A stretch of 64,000 nt of DNA from contig NZ_JAHESD010000019.1 in the NCBI RefSeq assembly GCF_018598585.1, positions 16,664 to 80,663 of the forward strand, read 5' to 3'. The position numbers were made by a program, and so were the translations under genes. Each line of letters starts with the position of its first letter. Within the stretch, counting starts at the first letter, position 1. This document shows positions 36,553 to 45,497 of the stretch, piece by piece. Source of the DNA: Chryseosolibacter indicum. Lineage in GTDB: Bacteria; Bacteroidota; Bacteroidia; Cytophagales; Cyclobacteriaceae. The notes under the pieces are model-generated. The model was not told where the DNA came from, searched no databases, and saw only the letters and a list, made by a program, of their open reading frames with translations.

Positions 36553-37116
36553 TTACTTTCTTGCTCTTATTCTGCTTAAGCTAACCTGGGTTATCCCCAA
36601 GTAGTTCGCTAAATCACCGAGGCTAACTCTTTGTAGTAAATCATTTTGTTCCCGAATGAAATTATTATAACGAACTGTTGCATTTTCCTCAAGCATTTCA
36701 CTTATCCGTTTCATCATGTTTATGGCAGCCATAGAAACAAATTTCCTGTATAATCTCTCTATAGAATGATGAAGTTGACAAAGTGACTCAAAATCGGAAT
36801 AGGTGAGGTAGGCTACTGTTGATGCCTCTAAGGCAATGATGTCGTATGTAGACGCGCCTTGTGTGATGTAACTTTCCAATTGCGTGCAGATAGAACCTTC
36901 AGTAAAGAACTTCATAATAAACTCTTTATCTTCTTTTTTAAAAGATGTTTTTAAAAGTCCATGCTCAACAAAATAAAACCGGCTGCAAACCTGCCCGTTC
37001 TTTAACAAGTACTCGCCTTTCTCAAAAGTTTGTCTCCTTATCTTTTTTAACAGGTCGGCAGAAGCAGGATCATCAAGCCTTGATATAGAATGGCAAAATT
37101 CAATAAAGTTATTCAC
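36553..37116 (-). CDS. Crp/Fnr-family regulator (cNMP-binding, degenerate HTH contact)
   Basis: 187 residues. A GTG start at 37116 is used because an in-frame stop lies just upstream and no ATG is available. The cNMP-type beta-roll covers about 20-120 (FEKGEYLLKNGQVCSRFYFV) and a C-terminal HTH ends in GITQVSLSRIRARK. Where CRP and FNR have the Glu that reads TGA half-sites, this protein has Val, so it probably recognises another sequence. No FNR cysteine cluster. It could control the neighbouring HXXEE gene. Confidence 0.85.
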   Translation of the reverse strand: MNNFIEFCHSISRLDDPASADLLKKIRRQTFEKGEYLLKNGQVCSRFYFVEHGLLKTSFKKEDKEFIMKFFTEGSICTQLESYITQGASTYDIIALEASTVAYLTYSDFESLCQLHHSIERLYRKFVSMAAINMMKRISEMLEENATVRYNNFIREQNDLLQRVSLGDLANYLGITQVSLSRIRARK

Positions 37117-37171
37117 GATTCAATAGCGCAGCGTAACAATATTCATATTATGGTTTTTCATCTGATGCTAA

Positions 37172-37753
37172 TTACACCTTCTCTTTATTGATCCATTTAG
37201 GAACGGCAGGCGCTACGTAGTTCCTCATCTTATCTAAAAGATCATCCATGCTACTACTCATTAACAACATCTGTTGATTTACGGATTTTAAGAAACCATT
37301 GTCAACCATGGTCTGAACCATTTGCATCAATGGATCATAAAAACCATTTACATTCAAGATGCCAATAGGCTTTTTATGAAGACCAAGCTGTGCCCAGGTA
37401 AGCATTTCAAAGAACTCTTCCAGCGTTCCATATCCACCGGGAAGTGCAATTACACCATCGGAGAGGTCGTTCATCCTGGTTTTGCGTTCGTGCATACTCT
37501 TAACGATAATCAACTCTGTTAGCCCCTCATGAGCAATCTCTTTCGACTGTAGAAAATCAGGTAGCACGCCAATTACCTTCCCTCCTTCTTTTAAGGCTCC
37601 ATCAGCAACAGCGCCCATAAGACCAACCTTCGCACCTCCATAAACCAGTTCTATGCCATTTTTAGCAAGTGTTTGCCCCAGTAGCATTGCTTGTTGCTCA
37701 AAGATCTTATCATTCCCAAAACTTGATCCGCAAAAAACTGTAATCCGCTTCAT
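37172..37753 (-). CDS. LOG-family nucleoside monophosphate phosphoribohydrolase
   Basis: 193 residues of the TIGR00730/LOG family. The conserved SMHERKTRM (Arg93) and PGGYGTLEE (105-113) motifs are intact. The enzymes cleave the base from (cytokinin or purine) nucleoside 5'-monophosphates; in bacteria the physiological substrate is often plain AMP. Cytoplasmic and apparently monocistronic. Confidence 0.9.
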   Translation of the reverse strand: MKRITVFCGSSFGNDKIFEQQAMLLGQTLAKNGIELVYGGAKVGLMGAVADGALKEGGKVIGVLPDFLQSKEIAHEGLTELIIVKSMHERKTRMNDLSDGVIALPGGYGTLEEFFEMLTWAQLGLHKKPIGILNVNGFYDPLMQMVQTMVDNGFLKSVNQQMLLMSSSMDDLLDKMRNYVAPAVPKWINKEKV

Positions 37754-37885
37754 TTTATTAGCTCGTTATAGGCCTTAAAACTAGTATTTTTAATTATTCC
37801 TTGGAGATTGAATGAATTAAAATATCCGATCATGCATAATACTGTAACATTTTCTTTATAACATAGTCTTTAGTGAAGACATTTT

Positions 37886-39106
37886 ATGGTTATGATTAAG
37901 AAGATAACAAACTCTTTTCTACTTGCCTTTCAAAACATCTACTCCCATTTCTTTCATACCATTTTATCGCTGTTAGGAATTGTTATCGGGGTAGCCTCTC
38001 TCGTATCCATCTTATCTTTAATAGATGGAATGGAAGAATACGCACAGGAACAGATAACAAACACCACTTCACTAAAAGCAATTGTAGTGCAATCAGAAAC
38101 AAACAATACCATTAACGGTGTATCTGTTCGTAAAGACTCCGTTAAATATTTAACCTATCCTGATTTTAAAAGATTACTATCATCATTATCTCATCCTGCC
38201 AAAGGTTATCTCTTTCAACGAAAGGCAAAAGAAGTAACATACTACACGCTGAAAACAGCAGCCTACAACACGGGCACCAACTATATTGATTCCAGTGCTG
38301 TTGTTCTGCATGGAAGGAAATTAACTTCAGCTGATCTAGAAAACGGCAAAGAGATCGGTGTTATTACAGAAGCCCTTGCCAACTCATTGGCAAAGCAACG
38401 ACCAATAGAACATCTGATTGGTAAAAAGATAGAGGCAGGTGAACAATCATTGGAGATTGTAGGTATCATCCAATCTAAACGCGTACCTGGCCCTGAAGTA
38501 TTTTATCCTATAACTTTAATCAACGCAAAAGAACTTAACACAACACCTCCGTATGCTTTTATAGAGGCTGATCATGTGATACATGTTAATGCTTTAAGGG
38601 ATGAGATTGATGCATGGCTGAAGAAGCGTTTTGCTGATGAGCATGCATTTAGTGTTAAAAGCAATGAGATAAGAGCGAAACAAGCTGCACAGGGTTTTTT
38701 CCTCTTCCGCCTTGTAATGGGATTAATTGTAGGAATATCAGTAATTGTAGGCGGAATAGGTGTAATGAACGTACTGCTGATTTCTGTTACAGAACGAACT
38801 TCAGAAATTGGTGTACGCAAAGCAGTAGGTGCATCAAAGGGTGATATTATTCTCCAGTTTCTTTCTGAATCGATAACCATATCTTTACTGGGCAGTTTTG
38901 TCGGACTAGTGATTGGAATACTAGCCACGCTAGCCATTATTCCGATTATCCGATCGTTAACACAAGCTCCCTTTCAGGCTGCATTTACCCTAAATACTTT
39001 GGTTATTATTTCAACCATTGCTGTGGTTGTAGGAATAGTATTCGGAACATACCCTGCATTAAGGGCATCAAAGCTGGACCCGGTAGAGGCTATACGAAGA
39101 GAATAG
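37886..39106 (+). CDS. MacB/FtsX-type ABC transporter permease (no ATPase nearby)
   Basis: 406 residues with the MacB layout: one N-terminal membrane segment (about 12-45), a periplasmic core domain (about 46-270) and three C-terminal membrane segments with GGIGVMNVLLISVTERTSEI, followed by VFGTYPALRASKLDPVEAI. These permeases act with a LolD/MacB-like ATPase in lipoprotein release, peptide export or mechanotransmission. No ATPase gene is adjacent, so the partner must be encoded elsewhere. Confidence 0.88.
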   Translation: MVMIKKITNSFLLAFQNIYSHFFHTILSLLGIVIGVASLVSILSLIDGMEEYAQEQITNTTSLKAIVVQSETNNTINGVSVRKDSVKYLTYPDFKRLLSSLSHPAKGYLFQRKAKEVTYYTLKTAAYNTGTNYIDSSAVVLHGRKLTSADLENGKEIGVITEALANSLAKQRPIEHLIGKKIEAGEQSLEIVGIIQSKRVPGPEVFYPITLINAKELNTTPPYAFIEADHVIHVNALRDEIDAWLKKRFADEHAFSVKSNEIRAKQAAQGFFLFRLVMGLIVGISVIVGGIGVMNVLLISVTERTSEIGVRKAVGASKGDIILQFLSESITISLLGSFVGLVIGILATLAIIPIIRSLTQAPFQAAFTLNTLVIISTIAVVVGIVFGTYPALRASKLDPVEAIRRE

Positions 39107-39230
39107 GCAGGAATATTTCAGCGCAGTTTCTCCGTTTTTTCCTGCATTTGTAGTATCTTAGCAGACTCTCGATATAAGAAGTATAATTCTTTTACTTCGT
39201 TTGATCCCGTTAACAATAATGTGCTGCCCC

Positions 39231-39274
39231 GAGTGCGGGGAGACTGTACAAAGAGTGCAGGGAGACTGTACAAT
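39231..39274. repeat. 22-bp tandem duplication
   Basis: Two adjacent 22-bp copies starting GAGTGC(G/A)GGGAGACTGTACAA, differing at two positions. Just after it, a second near-duplication of about 20 bp (gccat...gctata) runs from 39277 to about 39316. Intergenic between the permease and the DUF6266-like gene. Confidence 0.75.
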
Positions 39275-39392
39275 GTAGCCATAACGAGCTATAAAAAGCC
39301 ATCAGAAGCTATAGCAACTTATTTTATAACTTTTAACAGGATTGACAGTATTTGTCAAACGATCTATTTTTATTGCCTTGAAAAAAGATTAT

Positions 39393-39920
39393 ATGGCAAG
39401 AATTAAAGTAAATTCCCTGGTAAACGGCCTCAGCGGTTCTATTGGAGGGCTCACGTTTCGTACCAGAAACAAGACAACTATTGTTTCCGGCAAGCTAAAA
39501 GCGCCGCGTAAGCAAAGTGCTGCACAACGTGCTAACCGAAATAAGTTTCAGGATGCATCGCTTCATGTAAAAACTGCGTTGTTAGATCCACAGCTTAAGA
39601 CGCACTACATGCAATTGGCCGGCGAACTTGGATTAACAAATGCATATACCGCCGCCATGAGTGAATACCTACGCAATGGGAAACTCTTGAATTTAGATTC
39701 GAAGAAACGTATACGTAAAAAAGGACGGAAGAATTCAAAAGCAACGAATTTTAAAATAGCACTGCTTTATGGTAATGGAAACACTGTTGAATCAGAACTT
39801 CCTTTCAATAAAGAAATTCAATTGCTGTTTTATAAAGTTTTTAAGAATAGTAATGGTAAAAAACCGATGAGGATCCGTTTGTCTCAGGGTGACAGTGTGA
39901 TTTATTTGAGTAAGGATTGA
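39393..39920 (+). CDS. DUF6266-like protein of unknown function
   Basis: 175 residues from the ATG at 39393, which gives the MARIKVNSLVNGLSGSIGGL start typical of this family; an upstream in-frame start would add 17 residues without homology. The N-terminal half is basic (RTRNKTTIVSGKLKAPRKQ, then AQRANRNKFQDA), like proteins that bind nucleic acid or pack as structural subunits, but no function is established. It stands alone after a repeat-rich intergenic region. Confidence 0.6.
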   Translation: MARIKVNSLVNGLSGSIGGLTFRTRNKTTIVSGKLKAPRKQSAAQRANRNKFQDASLHVKTALLDPQLKTHYMQLAGELGLTNAYTAAMSEYLRNGKLLNLDSKKRIRKKGRKNSKATNFKIALLYGNGNTVESELPFNKEIQLLFYKVFKNSNGKKPMRIRLSQGDSVIYLSKD

Positions 39921-40091
39921 TTTACGGGAACGGAGATGGGCATGAAGCATTGAATTAAACAGAAAAGTATAAAATACTTCCCTTGTTCATCCCTTAAAGA
40001 GATTGCTTTGACCTGCTCGCATTCTACATTGGCTACGTCCTCTCAAAGAGCATACTTCAACAAGTAAAAAAACAGGTCTTAAACAAAGACC

Positions 40092-40103
40092 TGACAAAAA
40101 TCA
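40092..40103. promoter_or_regulatory. FNR/FixK-like palindrome upstream of ccoNO
   Basis: TGAC-AAAA-ATCA in CCTGACAAAAATCAG, centred 98 bp upstream of the ccoNO start codon. The core is the same as at 29520. TACTTTTA at 40149-40156 is a possible -7 element that would put the site near -64. Confidence 0.75.
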
Positions 40104-40195
40104 GTTTTCGATCTAACGACCATCATGTAGAGACTTTGGAGGGAGTTCTACTTTTAACACTGTAAAATTATCAGTGCTAAACCCTGGCCAAAGCT

Positions 40196-42322
40196 ATGGA
40201 AATCGAAAAATTCAGTTACGACAACAAGATTGTAAAAGCATTCATGATAGCCACCGTTGTGTTCGGATTGGTTGGAATGCTGGTCGGACTTACAGCAGCT
40301 ATACAGCTCGTGTATCCGATCTTTAACTTCGACACGCAATACACCTCTTTTGGTCGTATTCGCCCTCTTCACACCAATGCTATTATCTTTGCTTTCGTAG
40401 GAAATGCAATGTTTGCTGGGGTGTATTACTCCATGCAGCGTTTACTTAAGACGCGCATGTTCAGCGATACACTTAGCTGGATACATTTCTGGGGATGGCA
40501 ACTTATTATTCTTGCCGCAGCTATAACGTTGCCTCTGGGTATGACTACATCAAAGGAATACGCAGAGTTAGAGTGGCCTATCGATATCGCCATAACAGTA
40601 ATATGGGTGGTATTCGGCTGGAATATGATTGGCACCATCATTAAACGCAGAGAACGCCATATGTACGTGGCTATCTGGTTCTATATCGCAACATTTGTAA
40701 CGGTAGCCGTATTGCACGTAGTTAACTCATTTGAGATGCCAGTGTCATTCTTTAAGAGTTACTCATGGTATGCAGGTGTTCAGGATGCATTAGTACAATG
40801 GTGGTATGGCCACAACGCGGTTGCATTCTTCCTAACAACGCCTTTCCTCGGAATTATGTACTACTACCTGCCGAAAGCAGCTAACAGACCCGTTTACTCT
40901 TACAGACTTTCAATCATTCACTTCTGGTCACTGATCTTCATCTATATCTGGGCAGGGCCTCACCACTTACTATATACTTCACTTCCTGACTGGGCGCAAT
41001 CTCTTGGCGTAGTGTTCTCCATCATGCTTATAGCTCCATCATGGGGTGGCATGCTTAACGGATTGATGACGCTTCGCGGTGCCTGGGACCGAGTTCGTGA
41101 AGATCCTGTTTTGAAATTTATGGTTGTTGCTGTTACTGCTTACGGTATGGCAACCCTTGAAGGGCCACTCTTATCGCTGAAAAACGTAAACGCAATAGCG
41201 CACTTTACAGACTGGATTGTTGCGCACGTACACGTAGGCGGTTTAGGCTGGAATGGTTTCATGATCTTCGCTGTGCTCTACTGGGTAGTGCCACGCATGT
41301 GGAATACACCACTTTACTCTACAAAACTTGCTAACGTACACTTCTGGCTTGGTACACTTGGTATTATCTTCTACGCACTGCCCATGTACGTATCGGGCGT
41401 TGTACAAAGCCTCATGTGGAAGGAATTCAATCCTGAAGGTTTCCTTGTATACAAGAACTTCCTTGAAACAACGGTACAGGTACTACCCCTTCACGCTTTG
41501 CGGGCAATTGGTGGCGCATTATACCTGACAGGTGCTTTCATCATGACCTATAACCTGATCAAAACAGCTAAAGCAGGTTCTTTTGTAGCAAACGAAGAAG
41601 CAGAAGCTGCACCTTTAGTAAAAGAATATGTAGAAAGAACAGGTGGCTGGCACCACAGACTATTGGAGCATAAGCCTGTGTTATTTACTGTGCTTACACT
41701 GATTGCGATACTTATCGGAGGATTTATTGAAATGATTCCGACGTTCCTGATTAAATCCAACATTCCTACTATTACAAGTGTACAACCGTATACACCGCTC
41801 GAGCTTCATGGTCGCGACTTATACATCAGAGAAGGTTGTGTGAGCTGTCATACGCAAATGGTAAGACCTTTCCGTTCAGAGACTGAACGTTATGGTGAGT
41901 ATTCAAAAGCAGGAGAATTTGTTTATGATCACCCTTTCCTCTGGGGATCAAAACGCACCGGTCCTGATCTTCACCGTGTTGGTGCTAAATATTCAAACAG
42001 CTGGCACTACAACCACATGCTTGCTCCGGATGCAGTATCAACAGGATCAATCATGCCAGCATACCCATGGTTGTTCGAGCAGATGATTGACAAAGGTGAA
42101 ACACCAGGTAAGATAACTGCTCTTCGCAAAGTAGGCGTACCATATCCAGATGGATATGAAAACGAATCCAACGATGATCTTGAAAAACAAGCTGCAAAAA
42201 TTACAGAAAGCTTAAAAGCTGATGGTATTGAAGTAGCCGATGACGCCGAGATCATAGCGCTGATCGCATACCTGCAAAGACTTGGAACAGACATTAAAGG
42301 AGAAAAAACAGCAGAGAAATAG
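40196..42322 (+). CDS. ccoNO: cbb3-type cytochrome c oxidase, fused subunits I and II (CcoNO)
   Basis: 708 residues. Residues about 1-480 are CcoN: about 12 TM helices with WWYGHNAVAFFL and WIVAHVHVGGLGWNGFMIF haem/copper-ligand helices. From about 487 a single membrane helix leads into CcoO, a mono-haem cytochrome c with the haem motif CVSCH at about 548 and GSIMPAYPW carrying the axial Met. Fusion of CcoN and CcoO is usual in Bacteroidota. Together they reduce oxygen with high affinity and pump protons. First gene of the ccoNO-Q-P-G-fixH-safE operon, with an FNR-like site upstream. Confidence 0.96.
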   Translation: MEIEKFSYDNKIVKAFMIATVVFGLVGMLVGLTAAIQLVYPIFNFDTQYTSFGRIRPLHTNAIIFAFVGNAMFAGVYYSMQRLLKTRMFSDTLSWIHFWGWQLIILAAAITLPLGMTTSKEYAELEWPIDIAITVIWVVFGWNMIGTIIKRRERHMYVAIWFYIATFVTVAVLHVVNSFEMPVSFFKSYSWYAGVQDALVQWWYGHNAVAFFLTTPFLGIMYYYLPKAANRPVYSYRLSIIHFWSLIFIYIWAGPHHLLYTSLPDWAQSLGVVFSIMLIAPSWGGMLNGLMTLRGAWDRVREDPVLKFMVVAVTAYGMATLEGPLLSLKNVNAIAHFTDWIVAHVHVGGLGWNGFMIFAVLYWVVPRMWNTPLYSTKLANVHFWLGTLGIIFYALPMYVSGVVQSLMWKEFNPEGFLVYKNFLETTVQVLPLHALRAIGGALYLTGAFIMTYNLIKTAKAGSFVANEEAEAAPLVKEYVERTGGWHHRLLEHKPVLFTVLTLIAILIGGFIEMIPTFLIKSNIPTITSVQPYTPLELHGRDLYIREGCVSCHTQMVRPFRSETERYGEYSKAGEFVYDHPFLWGSKRTGPDLHRVGAKYSNSWHYNHMLAPDAVSTGSIMPAYPWLFEQMIDKGETPGKITALRKVGVPYPDGYENESNDDLEKQAAKITESLKADGIEVADDAEIIALIAYLQRLGTDIKGEKTAEK

Positions 42323-42411
42323 ATACTGGATTCTGGATGCTCGATTCTGGTATCTAGAATCTGGAATCTAGAATCTAGAATCTAGCATCTAGAATCCCAG
42401 CATCTAGAATC
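42323..42411. repeat. Degenerate TCTAGAATC-type repeat array inside the cbb3 operon
   Basis: From directly after the ccoNO stop codon, 9-10 bp units related to GATTCTGG and TCTAGAATC follow each other for about 90 bp, including several TCTAGA palindromes. The array ends 23 bp before the ccoQ start codon. The self-complementary units could fold as RNA hairpins between the two cistrons. Confidence 0.8.
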
Positions 42412-42434
42412 AACCACATTTAATACTTACTACC

Positions 42435-42629
42435 ATGTATAAGAACGTCCTTCAAAGTATAGAAAACATCGCCATCTGGCCTGTAATATCATTCGTAATC
42501 TTCTTTATCTTCTTCCTATGTCTGCTGTTGTGGGTATTTACAACGGACAAAAAGTTAATTGAAAAGATGAAAGCACTGCCTATGGAAGATGCTTCTGTAG
42601 AAAACCAAACTACCACAGCCAAAAAATAA
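42435..42629 (+). CDS. ccoQ: cbb3 oxidase small subunit CcoQ/FixQ
   Basis: 64 residues with one membrane helix (about 13-36) and a short charged tail, typical of CcoQ. It stabilises the CcoNO-CcoP complex in other species. It lies between ccoNO and ccoP, 4 bp upstream of ccoP. Confidence 0.85.
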   Translation: MYKNVLQSIENIAIWPVISFVIFFIFFLCLLLWVFTTDKKLIEKMKALPMEDASVENQTTTAKK

Positions 42630-42633
42630 GTAT

Positions 42634-43551
42634 ATGAAAAGGACACTATCCATTTTTATCACCCTTCTGTTTCCATTAGGTGCATTTGCACAGGAACAGA
42701 AAAGCTTTTGGGATGACCCGATAAACAGTCCGATGCTCCCGCTCTACCTGGTAACTACATTCGTATTTATCGTTATAATATTGGTAGGTGCCGTAGCATT
42801 GTATCTCATCAAGGTGCTGAATATGCTTACTGAGCAAGCTGAAAAAGAAAGAGCACAAAAACTTGGTGTCGTTTACGTACCAAGACCAAACTGGTGGAGC
42901 AGATTCTCGCAGAAGATGAATGCCTCGGTGCCGGTAGAACAGGAAAAAGATATTGAACTTCATCACAGTTATGATGGAATTAAAGAACTGGATAATCACT
43001 TGCCTCCCTGGTGGAAATGGTTGTTCTACGGAACAATCGGATGGAGTGTTGTTTACCTGGTTGTATACCACTTCTCGGCTACACTTCCTTTACAGTTACA
43101 GGAGTATGAAAATGAAGTAGCTGTTGCAGAAGAACAAGCCAGAATATTTAAAGCATCTCAGCCACAGGAAGCCATTGATGAAAATCAACTAGTGTTTGCA
43201 AAGGACGCGGCAATCATTGAGAAAGGAAAATCAGTATTTATGAATAACAACTGTGCCTCTTGCCATAGAAATGATGGTGGCGGGAACACCATCGGACCGA
43301 ATCTTACGGATGAATACTGGTTGCATGGCGGAGATGTGAAACAAGTGTTTCTTACAGTAAAAAATGGTGTAGTTGAGAAAGGTATGCCAGCGTGGGGTAA
43401 AGTGTTAAGCCCACAGGATGTAAGAGATGTGACATTCTTCATCTTAAGCTTGCAAGGAAGCAACCCAGCAAATGCAAAGGCACCACAAGGCGAGCTCTTT
43501 AAACAGAAAGCAATAGCCAGCGATACTACAAACGCGCAGGCCTCTCTTTAA
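42634..43551 (+). CDS. ccoP: cbb3 oxidase cytochrome c subunit CcoP (mono-haem)
   Basis: 305 residues: signal/anchor at the N-terminus, membrane helices at about 35-60 and 128-148, and a C-terminal cytochrome c domain. Only one haem motif is present (CASCH, near residue 209) with a likely axial Met in KGMPAWG. Proteobacterial CcoP carries two haems, so electron delivery to CcoO passes through a shorter chain here. The DNHLPPWWKWLFYGTIGWSV stretch is the CcoP N-terminal signature. Confidence 0.93.
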   Translation: MKRTLSIFITLLFPLGAFAQEQKSFWDDPINSPMLPLYLVTTFVFIVIILVGAVALYLIKVLNMLTEQAEKERAQKLGVVYVPRPNWWSRFSQKMNASVPVEQEKDIELHHSYDGIKELDNHLPPWWKWLFYGTIGWSVVYLVVYHFSATLPLQLQEYENEVAVAEEQARIFKASQPQEAIDENQLVFAKDAAIIEKGKSVFMNNNCASCHRNDGGGNTIGPNLTDEYWLHGGDVKQVFLTVKNGVVEKGMPAWGKVLSPQDVRDVTFFILSLQGSNPANAKAPQGELFKQKAIASDTTNAQASL

Positions 43552-43568
43552 GAAATAACAGAAACAAA

Positions 43569-45056
43569 ATGGAAGGTGCAGTAAAATATAATATTCGAAA
43601 AGAAAGGCTTGGGAACAAGCAGGAAAGCTCGTGGGGAACTCAGGCCGAAGAAGCATTCAGAAATACAATTGCCACCGTAGACGAAAAGGGTAAACGTATC
43701 TGGATACATCCGAACAAACCTTCCGGCAAGTATCACCAATGGCGTATTGCCGTTACCGTTGTACTCCTTTCCATTTTGTTTGCAGGACCTTTTCTCAAGA
43801 TTAACGGACAGCCCTTTCTTTTACTCAATGTATTTGAAAGGAAGTTTGTGATACTCGGGCAGGCATTCTGGCCACAGGATTTTTTCCTTCTCGCTATTGT
43901 CATGATCACATTCTTCGTATTCATCATTTTGTTTACAGTAGTATTTGGTCGCGTGTGGTGCGGTTGGATGTGTCCCCAGACACTGTTCATGGAAATGGTG
44001 TTCAGAAAGATAGAATATTTGATTGAAGGAGATGCTCCCGCGCAAAGAAGGTTAGCAAAAGAGCCATGGAACTTTAACAAGGTCTGGAAGAAGACATTAA
44101 AGCACACCATCTTTATTATTATCTCATTGCTGATCTCGCACACAGCAATGGCTTACCTGATCGGCATAGATCAGACATTATCTATCATAAACCACTCTCC
44201 TTCTGAAAACATAGCAGGATTTATAGGCTTGGTAGCCTTCACTGGTATCTTCTATGGCCTATTTGCAAAATTTCGCGAGCAGGCATGTATTGCAGTTTGC
44301 CCTTATGGAAGGCTGCAAGGAGTTTTACTCACGAAAGAGTCAATAGTAGTAGCGTACGATTGGTTACGCGGGGAGCCCCGTGGGAAAATGAAAAAGAACC
44401 AGGCTGAAAAAACAAGTACGGGCGACTGTATTGATTGTAAACTTTGTGTGCATGTATGCCCTACCGGAATAGACATACGCAACGGTACACAACTTGAATG
44501 TGTAAACTGCACCGCTTGCATTGATGCTTGTGACCAGGTGATGCTTAAGATCGGCAAGCCGAAAGGATTGATAAGATATGCTTCCTATAATTCAATTAAA
44601 GATGGTATTGCAAAGATTATAACAACAAGAGTGATAGGATACTCATTTGTATTATTGATCCTCATGGGCATTTTAAGTTTTGCGCTTATTACCAGATCAG
44701 ATGTTGAAACTACGGTATTAAAAGTACCAGGCACATTATACCAGCGTGAACCAGGATACATCACGAACCTGTATAATGTTGAATTCGTCAATAAAACTTT
44801 TGAAAAACTAAGTGTAGAGGTGAAAGTAGAATCTCCTGCAACTGCAGAGTTTAACAAGGTTGATGGAAAGCAGATTATAATTCCGGCAGAGGGGATAGCG
44901 AAAAGTGTATACTTTATCAGAATACCTGAAGAAGATGTTACCAATGCACGCACGGTTGTCAAACTTGGCATATATCATAATGGAAAGAAAATAGAAACAG
45001 TTAAGGCCAAATTTATTGGCCCAGTAAGTAAGGCTTCAGACGCAAAAAGAAATTAA
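43569..45056 (+). CDS. ccoG: Cytochrome c oxidase accessory protein CcoG/FixG
   Basis: 495 residues. Membrane helices (about 58-75, 100-120, 178-198, 216-236, 360-380) surround a ferredoxin-like part with CIDCKLCVHVCPTG and CVNCTACIDACD, giving two [4Fe-4S] clusters; CGWMCPQ and CIAVCPYGR are further family motifs. The C-terminal FixG-type Ig-like domain covers about 385-495. In other bacteria CcoG reduces Cu(II) to Cu(I) for CcoI. Adjacent to the oxidase genes and followed after 12 bp by fixH. Confidence 0.95.
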   Translation: MEGAVKYNIRKERLGNKQESSWGTQAEEAFRNTIATVDEKGKRIWIHPNKPSGKYHQWRIAVTVVLLSILFAGPFLKINGQPFLLLNVFERKFVILGQAFWPQDFFLLAIVMITFFVFIILFTVVFGRVWCGWMCPQTLFMEMVFRKIEYLIEGDAPAQRRLAKEPWNFNKVWKKTLKHTIFIIISLLISHTAMAYLIGIDQTLSIINHSPSENIAGFIGLVAFTGIFYGLFAKFREQACIAVCPYGRLQGVLLTKESIVVAYDWLRGEPRGKMKKNQAEKTSTGDCIDCKLCVHVCPTGIDIRNGTQLECVNCTACIDACDQVMLKIGKPKGLIRYASYNSIKDGIAKIITTRVIGYSFVLLILMGILSFALITRSDVETTVLKVPGTLYQREPGYITNLYNVEFVNKTFEKLSVEVKVESPATAEFNKVDGKQIIIPAEGIAKSVYFIRIPEEDVTNARTVVKLGIYHNGKKIETVKAKFIGPVSKASDAKRN

Positions 45057-45068
45057 CAGCATAATAGT

Positions 45069-45497
45069 ATGAGTATAGGTAAATGGATTGTAGTGGCCTT
45101 TGTATTGTTTGCAGGCTTTATAGCAACGTTGGTTACGGTTTGTATGAAGGAAGATATAAGTCTTGTTTCAAAAGAATACTACAAAGAAGAGCTGGCTTAC
45201 CAGAGCCAGATACAACGCATTAACAACACGGCAGAACTTAAAGCAAAACCTGTTATTACCGCAAGTGACAGCAAATTGAATATTGTTTTCGGCGATTTTA
45301 AGAACATAGAAAACGGAGAAGTTAAATTATTCTGTCCTTCTAATGACAACATGGACAGAACATTTAATATAGTAACAACAGAGAACACCATACAAACATT
45401 TGACGTGTCTTCGCTGCAGAAAGGAATGTACAAGGCAAAGTTTAAATGGAGAATGAATGGTAAAGAGTTCTATCAGGAAGAGGTAATATTTATCTAA
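45069..45497 (+). CDS. fixH: FixH-family protein
   Basis: 142 residues: one N-terminal membrane helix (about 5-25) and a periplasmic domain with SKEYYKEELAYQSQIQRINN and a C-terminal KGMYKAKFKWRMNGKEFYQE, both typical of FixH/CcoH. It helps assemble cbb3 oxidase. It abuts the next gene without a gap. Confidence 0.9.
   Translation: MSIGKWIVVAFVLFAGFIATLVTVCMKEDISLVSKEYYKEELAYQSQIQRINNTAELKAKPVITASDSKLNIVFGDFKNIENGEVKLFCPSNDNMDRTFNIVTTENTIQTFDVSSLQKGMYKAKFKWRMNGKEFYQEEVIFI

Noticed and set aside
37886..39106. Complete MacAB-type export system
   Set aside because: Only the permease is present; no adaptor or ATPase gene lies next to it.
42323..42411. CRISPR array
   Set aside because: Units are 9-10 bp, degenerate and contiguous; there are no spacers and no cas genes nearby.
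43733..44143. 136-codon minus-strand frame inside ccoG
   Set aside because: Antisense shadow of a conserved gene; no start signal or domain.
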